Assembly (NCBI RefSeq): GCF_001741865.1
Contig: NZ_CP017147.1
Coordinates: 2,409,001-2,473,000, forward strand
Reading direction: 5' to 3'
From: Bosea vaviloviae
GTDB taxonomy: Bacteria > Pseudomonadota > Alphaproteobacteria > Rhizobiales > Beijerinckiaceae
Length of the DNA: 64,000 nucleotides
Position 1 is the first letter of the stretch. Each line of letters opens with the position of its first letter. The translations under genes were made by a program, and so were the position numbers. Shown here piece after piece: positions 15,602-24,885 of this stretch. The notes under the pieces were generated by a model, which was given only the letters and a program-made list of their open reading frames with translations, was not told the DNA's origin and made no database searches.

Positions 15602-17545
15602 TCAAGTCGGATGCCCGCCCGGCGCCACCGCCACGGTCGCGTCGACATGGTGGCGCAAGTCGTCGATCTGCTTCTTGTGCTCCTTGAACTCGGCCAGCGC
15701 CGCGCCCTGAAGGGCGCGGCTGCTGGGCAGCTTCACCTTCATGGGATCGACGAAGTGCCCGTTCGTGGTGACCTCGTAATGGACATGCGGGCCGGTCGAG
15801 AGGCCCGTCGTCCCGACATAACCGATGATCTCGCCCATATGGACGGAGGCGCCCGGCTTGATCCGACCGGCGATGCTGGCCATGTGGTTGTAGGCGCTGG
15901 CATAGCCATTGGCGTGCTCGAGCTCGACCCGGTTGCCGTAGCCGGAGTGAACCCCGGCGGCCGTCACCCTGCCGTCGCCTGCTGCCATGATCGGCGTGCC
16001 GCGCGGGGCGGCCCAGTCGACGCCGTTATGCAGCCGGGAATAGTGCAGGATCGGGTGGTAGCGCATGCCGAAGGGCGAGCTGATCCGCCCCTCCTGCACC
16101 GGCTTTCGCAGCAGCAGTTTCTTGAGCGAGACGCCGTCATCGTCGAGATAGTCGAGCTCGCCCGTTTCCGATGAGACATAGCGGTAGATCTGCTGCGTTT
16201 CGCCGCCGGTGGACAGCGCCGCATAAAGCAGTTCGCGATGGTTTGCCGGTGTGGGCTGGTCGTCGGTGAAGACCAGCTCCAGCCGGTCTCCGCTGCCGGC
16301 ATGCTGCTTGAGGTCGAGGCCGGCAGCGAAGGCGCGGATGAAATCGTCGATGACCTCGCGCGGCACATCGCTCTTCAAGGCGCTGGCATAGGCGCTCTGG
16401 TAGAGCGTGGCGTTGTTGCCGTCATCCTCCTCGTCATCCTGATCCGCCTTGCCCTCAGTGCCGTCATGGCCGCGCGCGGGCAGGGCGACGGTGACGAAGC
16501 GGCCTTGATCGTCCAGGGCTACGACCTGCTGCGGGCCGCTCTCGTCGAACAGGGTGACGCGCTGGATCGTGCGGTCGCCGGCCTCGGGGCCGATCGTGAC
16601 GCGCAGATGCTGGCCATCGGGCAGATCACCCCTGGCCCGTTTGCCGAGCGCGGCGAGGATCGCGGCGACGCGCTCGCTGGAGGCCCCGTTCGAGGCGAGC
16701 GCCGCGGCGAGCGTCTGCCCGCGCTCGAGCGAGATATCGACATCGCCGAAGCGCTCGCGGCTGTCGGCGCCCGCCGAAACGTCGGTGACGTTCTCGGGAA
16801 TGATCCGGACATCGAGCGAGCCGAAACGGCCGGTGTCCTCCGCATCGGCCTCGGCGCTGGCCGATTCGCCGACCATGCGCAGCGTCCGCGACAGGATGCG
16901 CTGATTCGAATAATCGGGCGGCAATTGCGGCGAACCGGCCGAGAGCCGGGCCATCTCGGCGATCTGTTCGTCGATCGCGGCGTCGGACAGGCCGGGAGCA
17001 TCCGGGTCGATGACGAGCCCCGCGAGATCCCGGCGCGTGACGGAGACATCCGCGTCGGCGGGGTCGGTCGCGTCCTGGGGCGGCGCCTCACGCGTCGAGC
17101 CGGCGAGCAACCGGGCGGGATCGAAATCCGGGATGTCGAGATTGGCAATGGGAAGCGGCGACAGGGCGACGGAGACATGCGCGAAGGCATGCACCTTGGT
17201 GATCTCGCGCCCGGCCGCGACTTCCGTCAACGGTGCGCGGAAATGCTGCGTCGTGCTGATCGCGAAGCTGTGCTGGGCCAGGCTGTCGCCCTTGTGGGCC
17301 GTCTTGCCGGTTGCGGCTTCGTCGTTATGCGTGGGTGTGGCCTTCTCCGGCCGCTGCGCCGTGACGTGGTCGCCCTCGGAGACATAAAGCGATGAGCCCA
17401 TCAGGGCGGCACCGAGCAGGCCGATCAAGGCGCAAGCCGAGAGCCAGCGCCAATTGACCGAGCGGTGCTCGGAAACCGGCAACCCAGCCGGGGCGGCGAA
17501 TGGATCGGCAAGAGGCTCGGCGCTGTCGTCGTAGAGGAAGTTCAA
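15602..17545 (-). CDS. M23-family metallopeptidase, membrane-anchored
   Basis: A 647-residue putative cell-wall endopeptidase. Residues about 34-52 (LSACALIGLLGAALMGSSLYV) form a single membrane anchor, so the long remainder is periplasmic. A middle region resembles OapA/LysM-like modules (LERGQTLAAALASNGAS). The C-terminal LytM/M23 domain holds the zinc residues in HNGVDWA (about residue 505) and HVHYE (about 590). With both histidine motifs intact it should cleave peptidoglycan cross-bridges. The start is a TTG at 17545, chosen because GGAG lies six bases upstream and the anchor follows at a normal distance. It is next to a PdhS-like kinase on the same strand. Confidence 0.9.
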   Translation of the reverse strand: MNFLYDDSAEPLADPFAAPAGLPVSEHRSVNWRWLSACALIGLLGAALMGSSLYVSEGDHVTAQRPEKATPTHNDEAATGKTAHKGDSLAQHSFAISTTQHFRAPLTEVAAGREITKVHAFAHVSVALSPLPIANLDIPDFDPARLLAGSTREAPPQDATDPADADVSVTRRDLAGLVIDPDAPGLSDAAIDEQIAEMARLSAGSPQLPPDYSNQRILSRTLRMVGESASAEADAEDTGRFGSLDVRIIPENVTDVSAGADSRERFGDVDISLERGQTLAAALASNGASSERVAAILAALGKRARGDLPDGQHLRVTIGPEAGDRTIQRVTLFDESGPQQVVALDDQGRFVTVALPARGHDGTEGKADQDDEEDDGNNATLYQSAYASALKSDVPREVIDDFIRAFAAGLDLKQHAGSGDRLELVFTDDQPTPANHRELLYAALSTGGETQQIYRYVSSETGELDYLDDDGVSLKKLLLRKPVQEGRISSPFGMRYHPILHYSRLHNGVDWAAPRGTPIMAAGDGRVTAAGVHSGYGNRVELEHANGYASAYNHMASIAGRIKPGASVHMGEIIGYVGTTGLSTGPHVHYEVTTNGHFVDPMKVKLPSSRALQGAALAEFKEHKKQIDDLRHHVDATVAVAPGGHPT

Positions 17546-17651
17546 CTCGGCTCCGCCCGTCCAGCAAGACAGCCGGGCCTATGGGGGCAAGCGCCAGCGC
17601 GATCCGTCTATGAGCCGCCCGAGACGGCGAAACTATGACCGCTCGACTGCC

Positions 17652-20600
17652 TTACCCAGCGAGAACCCGCTGCGGCGGGAAGGTGATCTCGACCAGCGTG
17701 CCTTCCTTCTTGACGCTGGTGATGCTCATCGCCGCGCGGTTGGCCTCGACCAGCGCCTTGGTCAGCGGCAGCCCCAGACCGGTGCCGCCCTTGCGGCGCG
17801 TCGTCGGCACCTGGCGGAAGGGTTCGAGCGCCAGCGCGAGCTCGTTGTCGTCCATGCCGATGCCGGTATCGCGCACCCGCAGGATCGCTTCGCCCTGGTC
17901 GCCGAGCGCCGTCGAGACGATGACCTGGCCGCCGGCATCGGTGAACTTCACCGCGTTGGAGAGCAGGTTGATCACGATCTGGCGAATCGAGCGCTGGTCG
18001 GCGACGACCGGTGGCAGCTTCGGCGCGAGGCCCGAGCGCAGCACCACGCGGCCGCGCTGCGCCTCGGGCTGCAGCAGGGCGACCGTCGAGAGCGCGATCT
18101 CGTTCAGATTGACGCTGACGAAGTCGAGGTCGAGCTTGCCGGCTTCGATCTTGGCGAGGTCGAGCAGGTCGTTGACCAGGCTGATGACGTAGCCGCCCGA
18201 CTGATGGATGTCGCGCAGATATTCCTTGTAGCGATCGTTGCCGATCGGCCCGAAGCGCTCCTCCGCCATCACCTCGGCGAAGCCGATGATGGCGTTGAGC
18301 GGCGTGCGGATCTCGTGGCTGATCTTGGCGAGCACGTCGGATTTCTGGGCGCTCGCCTTCTCGGCCGCCTTGCGCGCCTCGACCAGCTCGCCCTCGGTCT
18401 TCTTCCAGGCGGTGATGTCGCGCAGCACGGCGCAGAAGCGGCGCTCGGAGCCTTCCGTGATCTGGCCCATGGTCATGAACAGCGGGATCTTGCCGCCCTG
18501 GCGCACCCGGCCGACGACCTCGCGCCCGTCATTCATCACCGAGGCGACGCCGCCGCCCTTCAGCCCTTCGAGATAGTCGAGCGCCGGAGCATGGCTCTCG
18601 GCCGCGAAGAGCAGCGTGAACAATTCGCCGGTGACCTCGCGCTGGTCGTAGCCGAACAGCGCCTCGGCGGTCTTGTTGAGCGAGAGCACGCGGCCGCGCT
18701 CATCGACCGTGACGACGCCGTCGGTCGCTGTGTCGAGCATCGCGACGAGTTCGCTGATGCGGGATTCGCGCGCATCGACATCGAGCCGCAAGGCGTTGAC
18801 GCGGGCGGCACTCTCCTCGTCCTCGGCCGCGAACTCCGCCGCAAGCTCGGCTTCCTCGGCCTCCTCCGGCGTCAGCACCTTGACCTCGCCGCCGCCATCC
18901 GCGTGGCGGAAGGCCATCAGCGTCGCCGCTTCGCCCAGCCAGGACACGCTGGAGAGCACGGCGTTGACGCTGACGAGATGGTTGAGCCGGTCGATCAGGA
19001 TCATCGCGCCGCCATCGGTGCGCGAGGCCTCCTTGATCAGGCGGCTGACATTGCCACCGGCCTTGAGATCGTCGAGATCGGCATAGTCGAGCAGGTCGAG
19101 CAGCGTGCGGTTGGCGTAGAGCGCCTCGTCGCCGCGATTGACCAGAACCGCGATCGGCAATTTGTCGAGCACGTCGGCATGGGAGTTGGGCTGCCGCTGC
19201 CGCGCGGTCTCGGAGCCGGACTCCACTGCGGCCTCAGTCGGCACTTGCTTCGGGGCAGGCAGATCGGCTGGCGCCAGTTCGGCCAGGTGGCGGCCAAGGG
19301 CGGCGTCCTGGCCCCGCGGTTCGGCTGCAGGCGCGAGCGGCTGCTCGCCGCTCTCCTTCAGCCGCAACGGCGCGACGGGGGGCAGGCGCGGGCTGGTCTC
19401 GTCGTCGCCGGCGATGCGTGCGCCCAGCGCCTTGGCGATCTCGCGGAAGGCGTTGCGCTCGGCCGAGCTGAGATTGGGTTTTGAGGGCTCCAACACCGGC
19501 CGGACGCTGGCGAGATGACCGTTGCGCAATGGCACGATATTGCCGCCGGGGGCGGGACCCTCGGATACGGCTGGCGAGGCAGCTTCAGCTTCCGGAGCCC
19601 GGGTGTCTTCCGGAGCCAGGGTGTCTTCCGGAGCCAGGCTCGCGTCCTCGGCTGCGGGAACCGGTTCGGGCGCCTCCGCCGCGGCCTCGTTGTCTTCGCC
19701 TTCAAGCGCCGCCTCGTCTGCCTCCAGCGCGGAGCCGAACTCGGCCTCCGCCGGCTCGGCGGCGGGCGCTTCGATCTCTTCGACAGCCTCGGCCTCGGCG
19801 ACAAGCGGGGCAGGGGCCTCGACCGTCACGGGCTCCATGGCCGCGGGGAGCTCCGCCGCGACGACGGGGCCTTGCTCGGCTTCAATTGGCTCGGCTTCAA
19901 CCGGAGCGTTCGCGGCCTCGGGCGCGTCCGCTTCGATCTCGTCTGCGGGTGCGTCCGCGATCGCCGTATCGGGAAACGGCTCGCGTTCCGTCAGGCGCGC
20001 GAGGCCGAAGCCGCGGAAGCCGGCGAACTGGCGTGCCGCATCCAGGAACGGCGCGCCCGACAATTCGACGCGCGCACCCTCCTGCGGCAGCTCGGTGCGC
20101 CACAGCACGTGGTGGCCGCTCCAGGTCGTGTCGCTGGCGAGACGCTGGGCTAGGCCGCCATCCCTGTCGATCAGGTCATGGCCGATGATCTGCTCCCAGT
20201 TCCGCCCGGGCAGAGCCGCCGCGGCTTGGGGCCCGGCGAGCTCGGCGAAATCGGGAGAGACGCTGGTCAGGCGCCCTGCGGCATCGCTGTTCCAGAGAAA
20301 GCGCAGCAGGGCGCGGCGCGGCGCGGCCGGCACGGGAGCCGGCGCAGACGCAGGCGTGGCAATCGCCACGGCCGATTCGGCAGCGGGTAGGTCTTGCGTC
20401 TGGTGCGTGCTCTCGGTCGCAGGCACCGCGACGCCGAGCCGGCGCATCTCGTTGGCCGGGACAGCGATCGCCAGCACCTCGCCGCCATCGGGGCCCGTCA
20501 GCAGCCGGCAGCCGCAGGTGATCATGGTCGCGGAGAAGCCCGAGGTCAGCCGCAGCCGCTCGAGCCTGATGCCGTCGCGCGGCGCAAGGCCTCCAGCCAG

Positions 20601-20810
20601 CAAAGCGAGCCTCTGCCGCGTCGGCGCCGGCAGGTTCGCGGAAAGGCCGTCTGCGCCCAGCAGCGCCCGCGCGCCGGCATTGACGAAACCCGGCCGGCCG
20701 GTCTCGGCATCCCATAGCAGTACGGCCCCGCCGTTCGCGAAGGACACAAGCCCGGCGTCCTGCGCCGCCGCAGCGCCTAGTCGCGCCCAGTCCTGTCCGG
20801 CTTCGCTCAT
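17652..20810 (-). CDS. PAS-domain sensor histidine kinase, PdhS-like
   Basis: A 1052-residue cytosolic-looking hybrid of a long N-terminal sensory part and a histidine kinase. Residues about 330-420 are an Ala/Glu/Pro-rich acidic linker with a tandem LAPEDT repeat. A PAS domain lies at about 690-810 (TDGVVTVDERGRVLSLNKTAEALFGYD). The kinase follows: H-box SHEIRTPLNAIIGF near 832, N-box NLLSNAVKF near 950, G-boxes DTGIGMDD and GGTGLGLPL. Length and architecture resemble Brucella PdhS, a polar kinase of the DivK/CtrA cell-cycle network. That link is an inference from layout. No transmembrane segment is seen. Confidence 0.85.
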   Translation of the reverse strand: MSEAGQDWARLGAAAAQDAGLVSFANGGAVLLWDAETGRPGFVNAGARALLGADGLSANLPAPTRQRLALLAGGLAPRDGIRLERLRLTSGFSATMITCGCRLLTGPDGGEVLAIAVPANEMRRLGVAVPATESTHQTQDLPAAESAVAIATPASAPAPVPAAPRRALLRFLWNSDAAGRLTSVSPDFAELAGPQAAAALPGRNWEQIIGHDLIDRDGGLAQRLASDTTWSGHHVLWRTELPQEGARVELSGAPFLDAARQFAGFRGFGLARLTEREPFPDTAIADAPADEIEADAPEAANAPVEAEPIEAEQGPVVAAELPAAMEPVTVEAPAPLVAEAEAVEEIEAPAAEPAEAEFGSALEADEAALEGEDNEAAAEAPEPVPAAEDASLAPEDTLAPEDTRAPEAEAASPAVSEGPAPGGNIVPLRNGHLASVRPVLEPSKPNLSSAERNAFREIAKALGARIAGDDETSPRLPPVAPLRLKESGEQPLAPAAEPRGQDAALGRHLAELAPADLPAPKQVPTEAAVESGSETARQRQPNSHADVLDKLPIAVLVNRGDEALYANRTLLDLLDYADLDDLKAGGNVSRLIKEASRTDGGAMILIDRLNHLVSVNAVLSSVSWLGEAATLMAFRHADGGGEVKVLTPEEAEEAELAAEFAAEDEESAARVNALRLDVDARESRISELVAMLDTATDGVVTVDERGRVLSLNKTAEALFGYDQREVTGELFTLLFAAESHAPALDYLEGLKGGGVASVMNDGREVVGRVRQGGKIPLFMTMGQITEGSERRFCAVLRDITAWKKTEGELVEARKAAEKASAQKSDVLAKISHEIRTPLNAIIGFAEVMAEERFGPIGNDRYKEYLRDIHQSGGYVISLVNDLLDLAKIEAGKLDLDFVSVNLNEIALSTVALLQPEAQRGRVVLRSGLAPKLPPVVADQRSIRQIVINLLSNAVKFTDAGGQVIVSTALGDQGEAILRVRDTGIGMDDNELALALEPFRQVPTTRRKGGTGLGLPLTKALVEANRAAMSITSVKKEGTLVEITFPPQRVLAG

Positions 20811-21041
20811 GCTTGCCTGCTCGTTTCAGTCCACGCCTTTATGGCTAACAAACCTTTAATAGCGCCCAAATGAAAGCAAAGCCATGGAACTGAGACGGGC
20901 TCTCCCGCGTCTCGTACAAACAGCGTTAACGTGAGCGGCTGGGCAGAGTCGTGTGCCGTTGTCATTGCGGCGCAATAATGATATTGCACTGCACAATGAC
21001 CGCGCCTGCTCATGAGTCATTGCAACAGGAGGATGCCCCCG

Positions 21042-21437
21042 ATGAACGGCAAGACACCTTACGAAGTGCCGACTGAAATGCGCGAATTCGCCGAGAAAAG
21101 CGTCGACCAGGCCCGCAAGGCTTTCGATGGTTTCATCGGCGCGGCGCAGAAGGCCGTGGATACTGCTCACGGTTCGGCCGAGTCAGCCCGCGTCAATGCG
21201 CAGGACGTGACCCGCAAGGCGATGAGCTATGCCGAGACCAATGTCGCGGCCGCCTTCGACCTCGCCCAGAAGCTGGTGAAGTCCAAGGACCTGACCGAGG
21301 TCATGCAGCACCAGTCCGAGTTCATGAAGTCGCAGATGGCCGCGCTCCAGACCCAGCTCAAGGAGATGGGCTCGGCGGCGCAGGATGTCGCGAACAAGGT
21401 TGCCGAAACGGCTGCCAAGGCGACGAAGGCCAAGTGA
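21042..21437 (+). CDS. phasin family protein
   Basis: A 131-residue helical phasin that coats polyhydroxyalkanoate granules. It starts MNGKTPYEVPTEMREFAEKSVDQARKAFDGFIGAAQKAV and continues with amphipathic helices to KVAETAAKATKAK. Start 21042 is set by a strong AGGAGGA at 21028; an in-frame upstream ATG at 21012 lacks such a site. The spacing to the PHA-type gene at 21588 is about 150 bases, which includes a GCCGGGC hairpin at 21515-21533. Confidence 0.92.
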   Translation: MNGKTPYEVPTEMREFAEKSVDQARKAFDGFIGAAQKAVDTAHGSAESARVNAQDVTRKAMSYAETNVAAAFDLAQKLVKSKDLTEVMQHQSEFMKSQMAALQTQLKEMGSAAQDVANKVAETAAKATKAK

Positions 21438-21587
21438 GGGCCTGACTGAAGGCCAAGTAGGCCGCGACGGGCGCCCTGGCGGCGTCCGGAAGCGGACGAG
21501 ATGAAGATCGAGCGGCCGGGCGATGAGCCCGGCATGCGTCGTTTTATCGTTTGCGCGCGTTGTTTTCTCTTTTGATGGAGGATCGCG

Positions 21588-22760
21588 ATGGTCAAATCCG
21601 CCCCGACCAAGTCTGCCTCGACAAAGACGGCTACCCCGACGAAAACGACTGCCCCGACAACGACGACTGCCAAACCGCCGATCAGCCTGGCGCCGGTGAC
21701 GGCGTTGCCCCCTATCCCCGACACGCCGGCCCTCGTCATTGGCAAGCCGGTCGAGGCCAAGCCCGTCGAGGTCAAGCCCGTCGACGCCAAGCCGGTGGCA
21801 GCCGTCGCTCCGGCGACTCCGCTCGCCGCGCCAAAGGTCGAGGCGCCCAAGGAAGCGCTCAAGCCGGTGGGGAGCGCACCCGCCATCGTGCTGAAGCCGG
21901 AAGCTCCCAAGGTAGAGGCTCCCAAGGTCGAGGCTCCCAAGGTTGCCGCTCCCAAGGCGGAGGCTCCGAAGGTCGAGGCTCCCAAACCCGCTGACAGCAA
22001 GGTTGAAGCTCCCAAGGCCGAGACGCCCAAGGTTGCGGCTCCCAAGGTTGATGCTCCCAAGCCGAGCGCTCCGCCGGCGAAGGCCGCGGAGCCGGCCGCA
22101 AAGGCTGCGCCGAGCCCAGCTCTCGCGATCAAGTCGGTTTCCCCGCCGAAGCTCGCCGCGAAGGTGGTGAAGCCGGCTGCGACCCGCATCCCGCCCGCCA
22201 AGATGCGTATCGAGAAGACGCGTATCGAGAAGGCGCCCGCGATCAAGGCGGCGGCCAAGAGCACGGTGAAGAGCACGGCCAAGGTCGTGAGCCCGGTTGC
22301 GCCTCCCAAGGCCGTGGTCCCCGCGATCGTCGCCCCAAAGGTCGTCGCGCCCGAGGCTGCTGCCCCGAAGATCGTCGAGGCGGTGAAGCCCGCCGTCGCC
22401 AGGTCGGCCGAGATCGTGACGTTCACGGGCAAGACTATGCTCGCTCCCGTGGCCGCGCCCGCTCCCGTGACCGCGCCGGTTCCGAAGCCACCTGAATTCG
22501 CCACCGTCACTGCGGCGACCATGGTGACGCAGACACTGGCTCTGGCGCGCACCTTCGGGGCGCTGCAGGCCCGCATGCTGGATTATGCCTGCGCGGAGTT
22601 GAAGGCGACGCTGGGCGCGGCCGAGACGCTGGCGCGCACCGACAGCGCGGCCGACGCCGTAGCGCTTCAGACCAAGGCCATCCGCCGCGGCTATGAGGCC
22701 TATTCGGCCCATCTCAACGACCTCGCGCAGATTGCGAGCACACCCCTGCGCAGGGGTTGA
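21588..22760 (+). CDS. Lys/Ala/Pro-rich repeat protein with C-terminal phasin-like domain
   Basis: A 390-residue protein in two parts. Residues about 1-290 are low-complexity, dominated by tandem (V/A)EAPK and VxAPK units and strongly basic, with KSTVKSTAKVV-like stretches. Residues about 300-390 (FATVTAATMVTQTLALARTFGALQARMLDYACAELKATL...) form a phasin-type helical domain. The layout recalls PhaF of pseudomonads, where a phasin domain is joined to a histone-H1-like DNA-binding tail, but here the order is reversed. It follows a plain phasin gene, supporting a PHA-granule role. DNA binding is a guess from composition. Confidence 0.72.
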   Translation: MVKSAPTKSASTKTATPTKTTAPTTTTAKPPISLAPVTALPPIPDTPALVIGKPVEAKPVEVKPVDAKPVAAVAPATPLAAPKVEAPKEALKPVGSAPAIVLKPEAPKVEAPKVEAPKVAAPKAEAPKVEAPKPADSKVEAPKAETPKVAAPKVDAPKPSAPPAKAAEPAAKAAPSPALAIKSVSPPKLAAKVVKPAATRIPPAKMRIEKTRIEKAPAIKAAAKSTVKSTAKVVSPVAPPKAVVPAIVAPKVVAPEAAAPKIVEAVKPAVARSAEIVTFTGKTMLAPVAAPAPVTAPVPKPPEFATVTAATMVTQTLALARTFGALQARMLDYACAELKATLGAAETLARTDSAADAVALQTKAIRRGYEAYSAHLNDLAQIASTPLRRG

Positions 22761-22909
22761 GGGCAAGGGCTGAGGGACACGCGAAGCGCCGCCCCAAAAT
22801 CCATTGGGCGCGGCGTGAATTCGACGGTTGCAATCGGCTGGCGACCGCACTAGGTTCCGCGCCGCCGCCGATCGTGACTTTGCGACCGATCGCCAAGCGC
22901 CGGGTGCGG

Positions 22910-22986
22910 GCAGCCATAGCTCAGTTGGTTAGAGCGCTAGATTGTGGATCTAGAGGTCCCCCGTTCAAGCCGGGGTGGCTGTACCA
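22910..22986 (+). tRNA. tRNA-His (GTG)
   Basis: A complete 77-base cloverleaf with encoded CCA. Acceptor GCAGCCA pairs with TGGCTGT; D arm GCTC/GAGC; anticodon stem CTAGA/TCTAG around loop TTGTGGA, so the anticodon is GTG; T arm CCCCG/CGGGG with TTCAAGC. Base 73 is A and the first pair is G-U, with no G at -1 paired to C73. That is the alphaproteobacterial form of tRNA-His, in place of the near-universal G-1:C73. Confidence 0.96.
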
Positions 22987-23179
22987 CCCGCACCATTGCC
23001 GGAAGTCCGGTTTCACCGCCGCACTTCGGACCCCACCTGGGACGCGCCGCCCGGCAGGCTCTTGAACCGGTCCGTTTCTCTCGCCATATCCCGGTGGATG
23101 GGAGGGTTCGCCTCCCACCGGTGGGGTGCTGCGACCAGCGGGCCCCGCATGATCCGAGAGGGCGCCTTTCGAGGGCCGT

Positions 23180-23608
23180 ATGACGCGTACGCCAAGTCTG
23201 TCGCATCCGTTCCTGCTGGGGTTCGATGATATCGAACGCGCGCTTGACCGGGTGTCCAAGGGGGGCAGCGAAGGCTACCCGCCTTATAACATCGAGCGCA
23301 TGCCGCGCTGCGACGACGAGCCGGACCGGCTCCGAATCACATTGGCGGTAGCGGGTTTCGCCCGCGAGCAGCTCGAGATCACGCTGGAAGAGAACCAGCT
23401 CACCATCCGGGGTCGCCAGAGCGACGACAAGAACCGGCAATTCCTTCATCGCGGCATCGCGGCGCGCCAGTTTCAGCGCAGCTTTCTGCTGGCGGACGGA
23501 ATGCAGGTGATGGGAGCCGATCTTTCCAACGGACTTCTCGCCATCGACTTGGTGAGGCCGGAACCTGAACGCCTCATCCGGCGTATCGATATTGTGAGCC
23601 GGGATTGA
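23180..23608 (+). CDS. Hsp20/alpha-crystallin family small heat-shock protein
   Basis: A 142-residue small heat-shock protein of the IbpA type. The N-terminal arm, SLSHPFLLGFDDIERALDRV, is typical, followed by PYNIERMPR and the alpha-crystallin domain (about 36-125) with LRITLAVAGFAREQLEITLEENQLTIRGRQ. The C-terminal tail is IDIVSRD, without the usual I-x-I motif. It binds unfolding proteins in the cytosol. The DUF1150 gene follows about 106 bases on, an arrangement I recognise from other Hyphomicrobiales. Confidence 0.93.
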   Translation: MTRTPSLSHPFLLGFDDIERALDRVSKGGSEGYPPYNIERMPRCDDEPDRLRITLAVAGFAREQLEITLEENQLTIRGRQSDDKNRQFLHRGIAARQFQRSFLLADGMQVMGADLSNGLLAIDLVRPEPERLIRRIDIVSRD

Positions 23609-23714
23609 CCGGCAAGGTAACCGGCAAGACGGGTGCAGCGCGGTTTTTGCATCTGTTCATAATCTGAGGCGTATTCTGAAAGCCGCTACTCGCACTGCTC
23701 TGAAGGAGGGCGCG

Positions 23715-23981
23715 ATGAACGAAGATAGAACGATGATCCAGACCACTCCTCTGACCCAGGCCGAATTCGCGGCGCTTGGTACGGGCGAGGTCGCCTATCT
23801 CAAGCCGATGACCTCGGACGAGCTCCTGCGCATCTTCCCGCAGGCGCCCGAGATTCAGCCCGGCCTGCAGCTCTTCGCGCTGCTCTCGGCCGATGGCGCA
23901 CCGATCCTGGTGACCGATTCGCGCGATGCCGCGACCGCCAACGCCTGGGAACACGATCTCAGGATGGTCAGCGTCCATTGA
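23715..23981 (+). CDS. DUF1150 family protein
   Basis: An 88-residue acidic cytosolic protein of the DUF1150 family, with the conserved LGTGEVAYLKPMTSDELLRIFPQAPEIQPGLQLFALLSADGAPILVTDSRDAA core. A strong AAGGAGG lies nine bases before the ATG. In this order of bacteria the family commonly follows hsp20, as here, suggesting a link with proteostasis, but no activity is known to me. Confidence 0.88.
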   Translation: MNEDRTMIQTTPLTQAEFAALGTGEVAYLKPMTSDELLRIFPQAPEIQPGLQLFALLSADGAPILVTDSRDAATANAWEHDLRMVSVH

Positions 23982-24005
23982 CGCTGCTTCAGGCCGGACG
24001 CTGCT

Positions 24006-24782
24006 TCAGGCCGGGGCGGTGACCCCGGCGACTGCCGACGTCAGCCGGGCGATGTCGCCCGGCGTCGAGAGACGGTGATCGCCATCCTTGATCAGCGTCA
24101 GCAGGACGGGATCGCCGGCGAGATGCTCGACGAGCTTGACCGCTTGCCGCCACGGCACATCGGGATCGGCCATCCCTTGCAGGATATGCACCGGGCAGCC
24201 GGTCCGAATCTCGCTTCCAAACATCAGATGCCTGCGGCCGTCCTCGATCAGCGCGCGCGTGATCGGCGTCGGATCGGGCGAATATTCGGACGGCCTCAGC
24301 CAGACGCCGTCGCGCAGGATGGTTTCCCGGATCGCGTCGGGCATCTGCGCCCACATCAGATCCTCGGAGAAATCGACGGCCGGTGCGATCAGCACCAGCC
24401 CGGCCGGCGCGAGCGCCGTACTGAGGAGCTTGCGGGCGGCGAGCAAGGCGATCCAGCCACCCATCGACGAGCCGACCAGGATCGGCGGCCGGCCGCAGCG
24501 AGCGGCGATCATGGCAAGCGCGTCCTCGAGCCAATGCGACAAGGTCCAATGCGCGAAATCGCCGCCGGTCTCGCCATGGCCGGCATAATCGAAGCGCAGG
24601 AAGGCGCGTCCCGTCTGCCGCGCCCATTCCGCCAGCGCCTCGGCCTTGGTCGCGCGCATGTCGGAGCGGAAGCCGCCGAGCCAGAGCACGGGGGCGCCAT
24701 CGCCGGGCTGCGCGAGGTAGGCGAGCTTGCGCCGTTCAGCGCCTTGCCCGAGGTCCAGCCATTGCGGCGCGTCTCGCTCCAC
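24006..24782 (-). CDS. alpha/beta hydrolase
   Basis: A 258-residue alpha/beta hydrolase. The oxyanion segment is LWLGGFRSDM, the conserved strand-turn is FDYAGHGETGG, and the nucleophile elbow is GSSMGGW near residue 105. The acid is probably in GMADPDVPW and the catalytic His in DGDHRLS near the end. The pattern fits the ABHD10/palmitoyl-thioesterase-like branch. The start is a GTG at 24782, preceded by AGGAGA at proper spacing. The open frame runs further upstream but overlaps the divergent glycosyltransferase start. Confidence 0.86.
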   Translation of the reverse strand: MERDAPQWLDLGQGAERRKLAYLAQPGDGAPVLWLGGFRSDMRATKAEALAEWARQTGRAFLRFDYAGHGETGGDFAHWTLSHWLEDALAMIAARCGRPPILVGSSMGGWIALLAARKLLSTALAPAGLVLIAPAVDFSEDLMWAQMPDAIRETILRDGVWLRPSEYSPDPTPITRALIEDGRRHLMFGSEIRTGCPVHILQGMADPDVPWRQAVKLVEHLAGDPVLLTLIKDGDHRLSTPGDIARLTSAVAGVTAPA

Positions 24783-24885
24783 GTCAAATCTCCTGTGACG
24801 AATCTGCTGGGCGAGGCGAATATAGGCTGCGCTCGCGCGGCGCACGTGGTCGTATCGTCGTTTGTAGAAAGAGTTCTCTGAAACT

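Noticed and set aside
17610..19484. Plus-strand frame of 624 residues over the histidine kinase gene
   Set aside because: Shadow of the kinase; the kinase motifs on the minus strand are unambiguous.
20811..22850. Minus-strand frames of 449-555 residues over the repeat phasin gene
   Set aside because: Low-complexity translation of the repetitive plus-strand gene, with no ribosome binding site and no recognisable domain.
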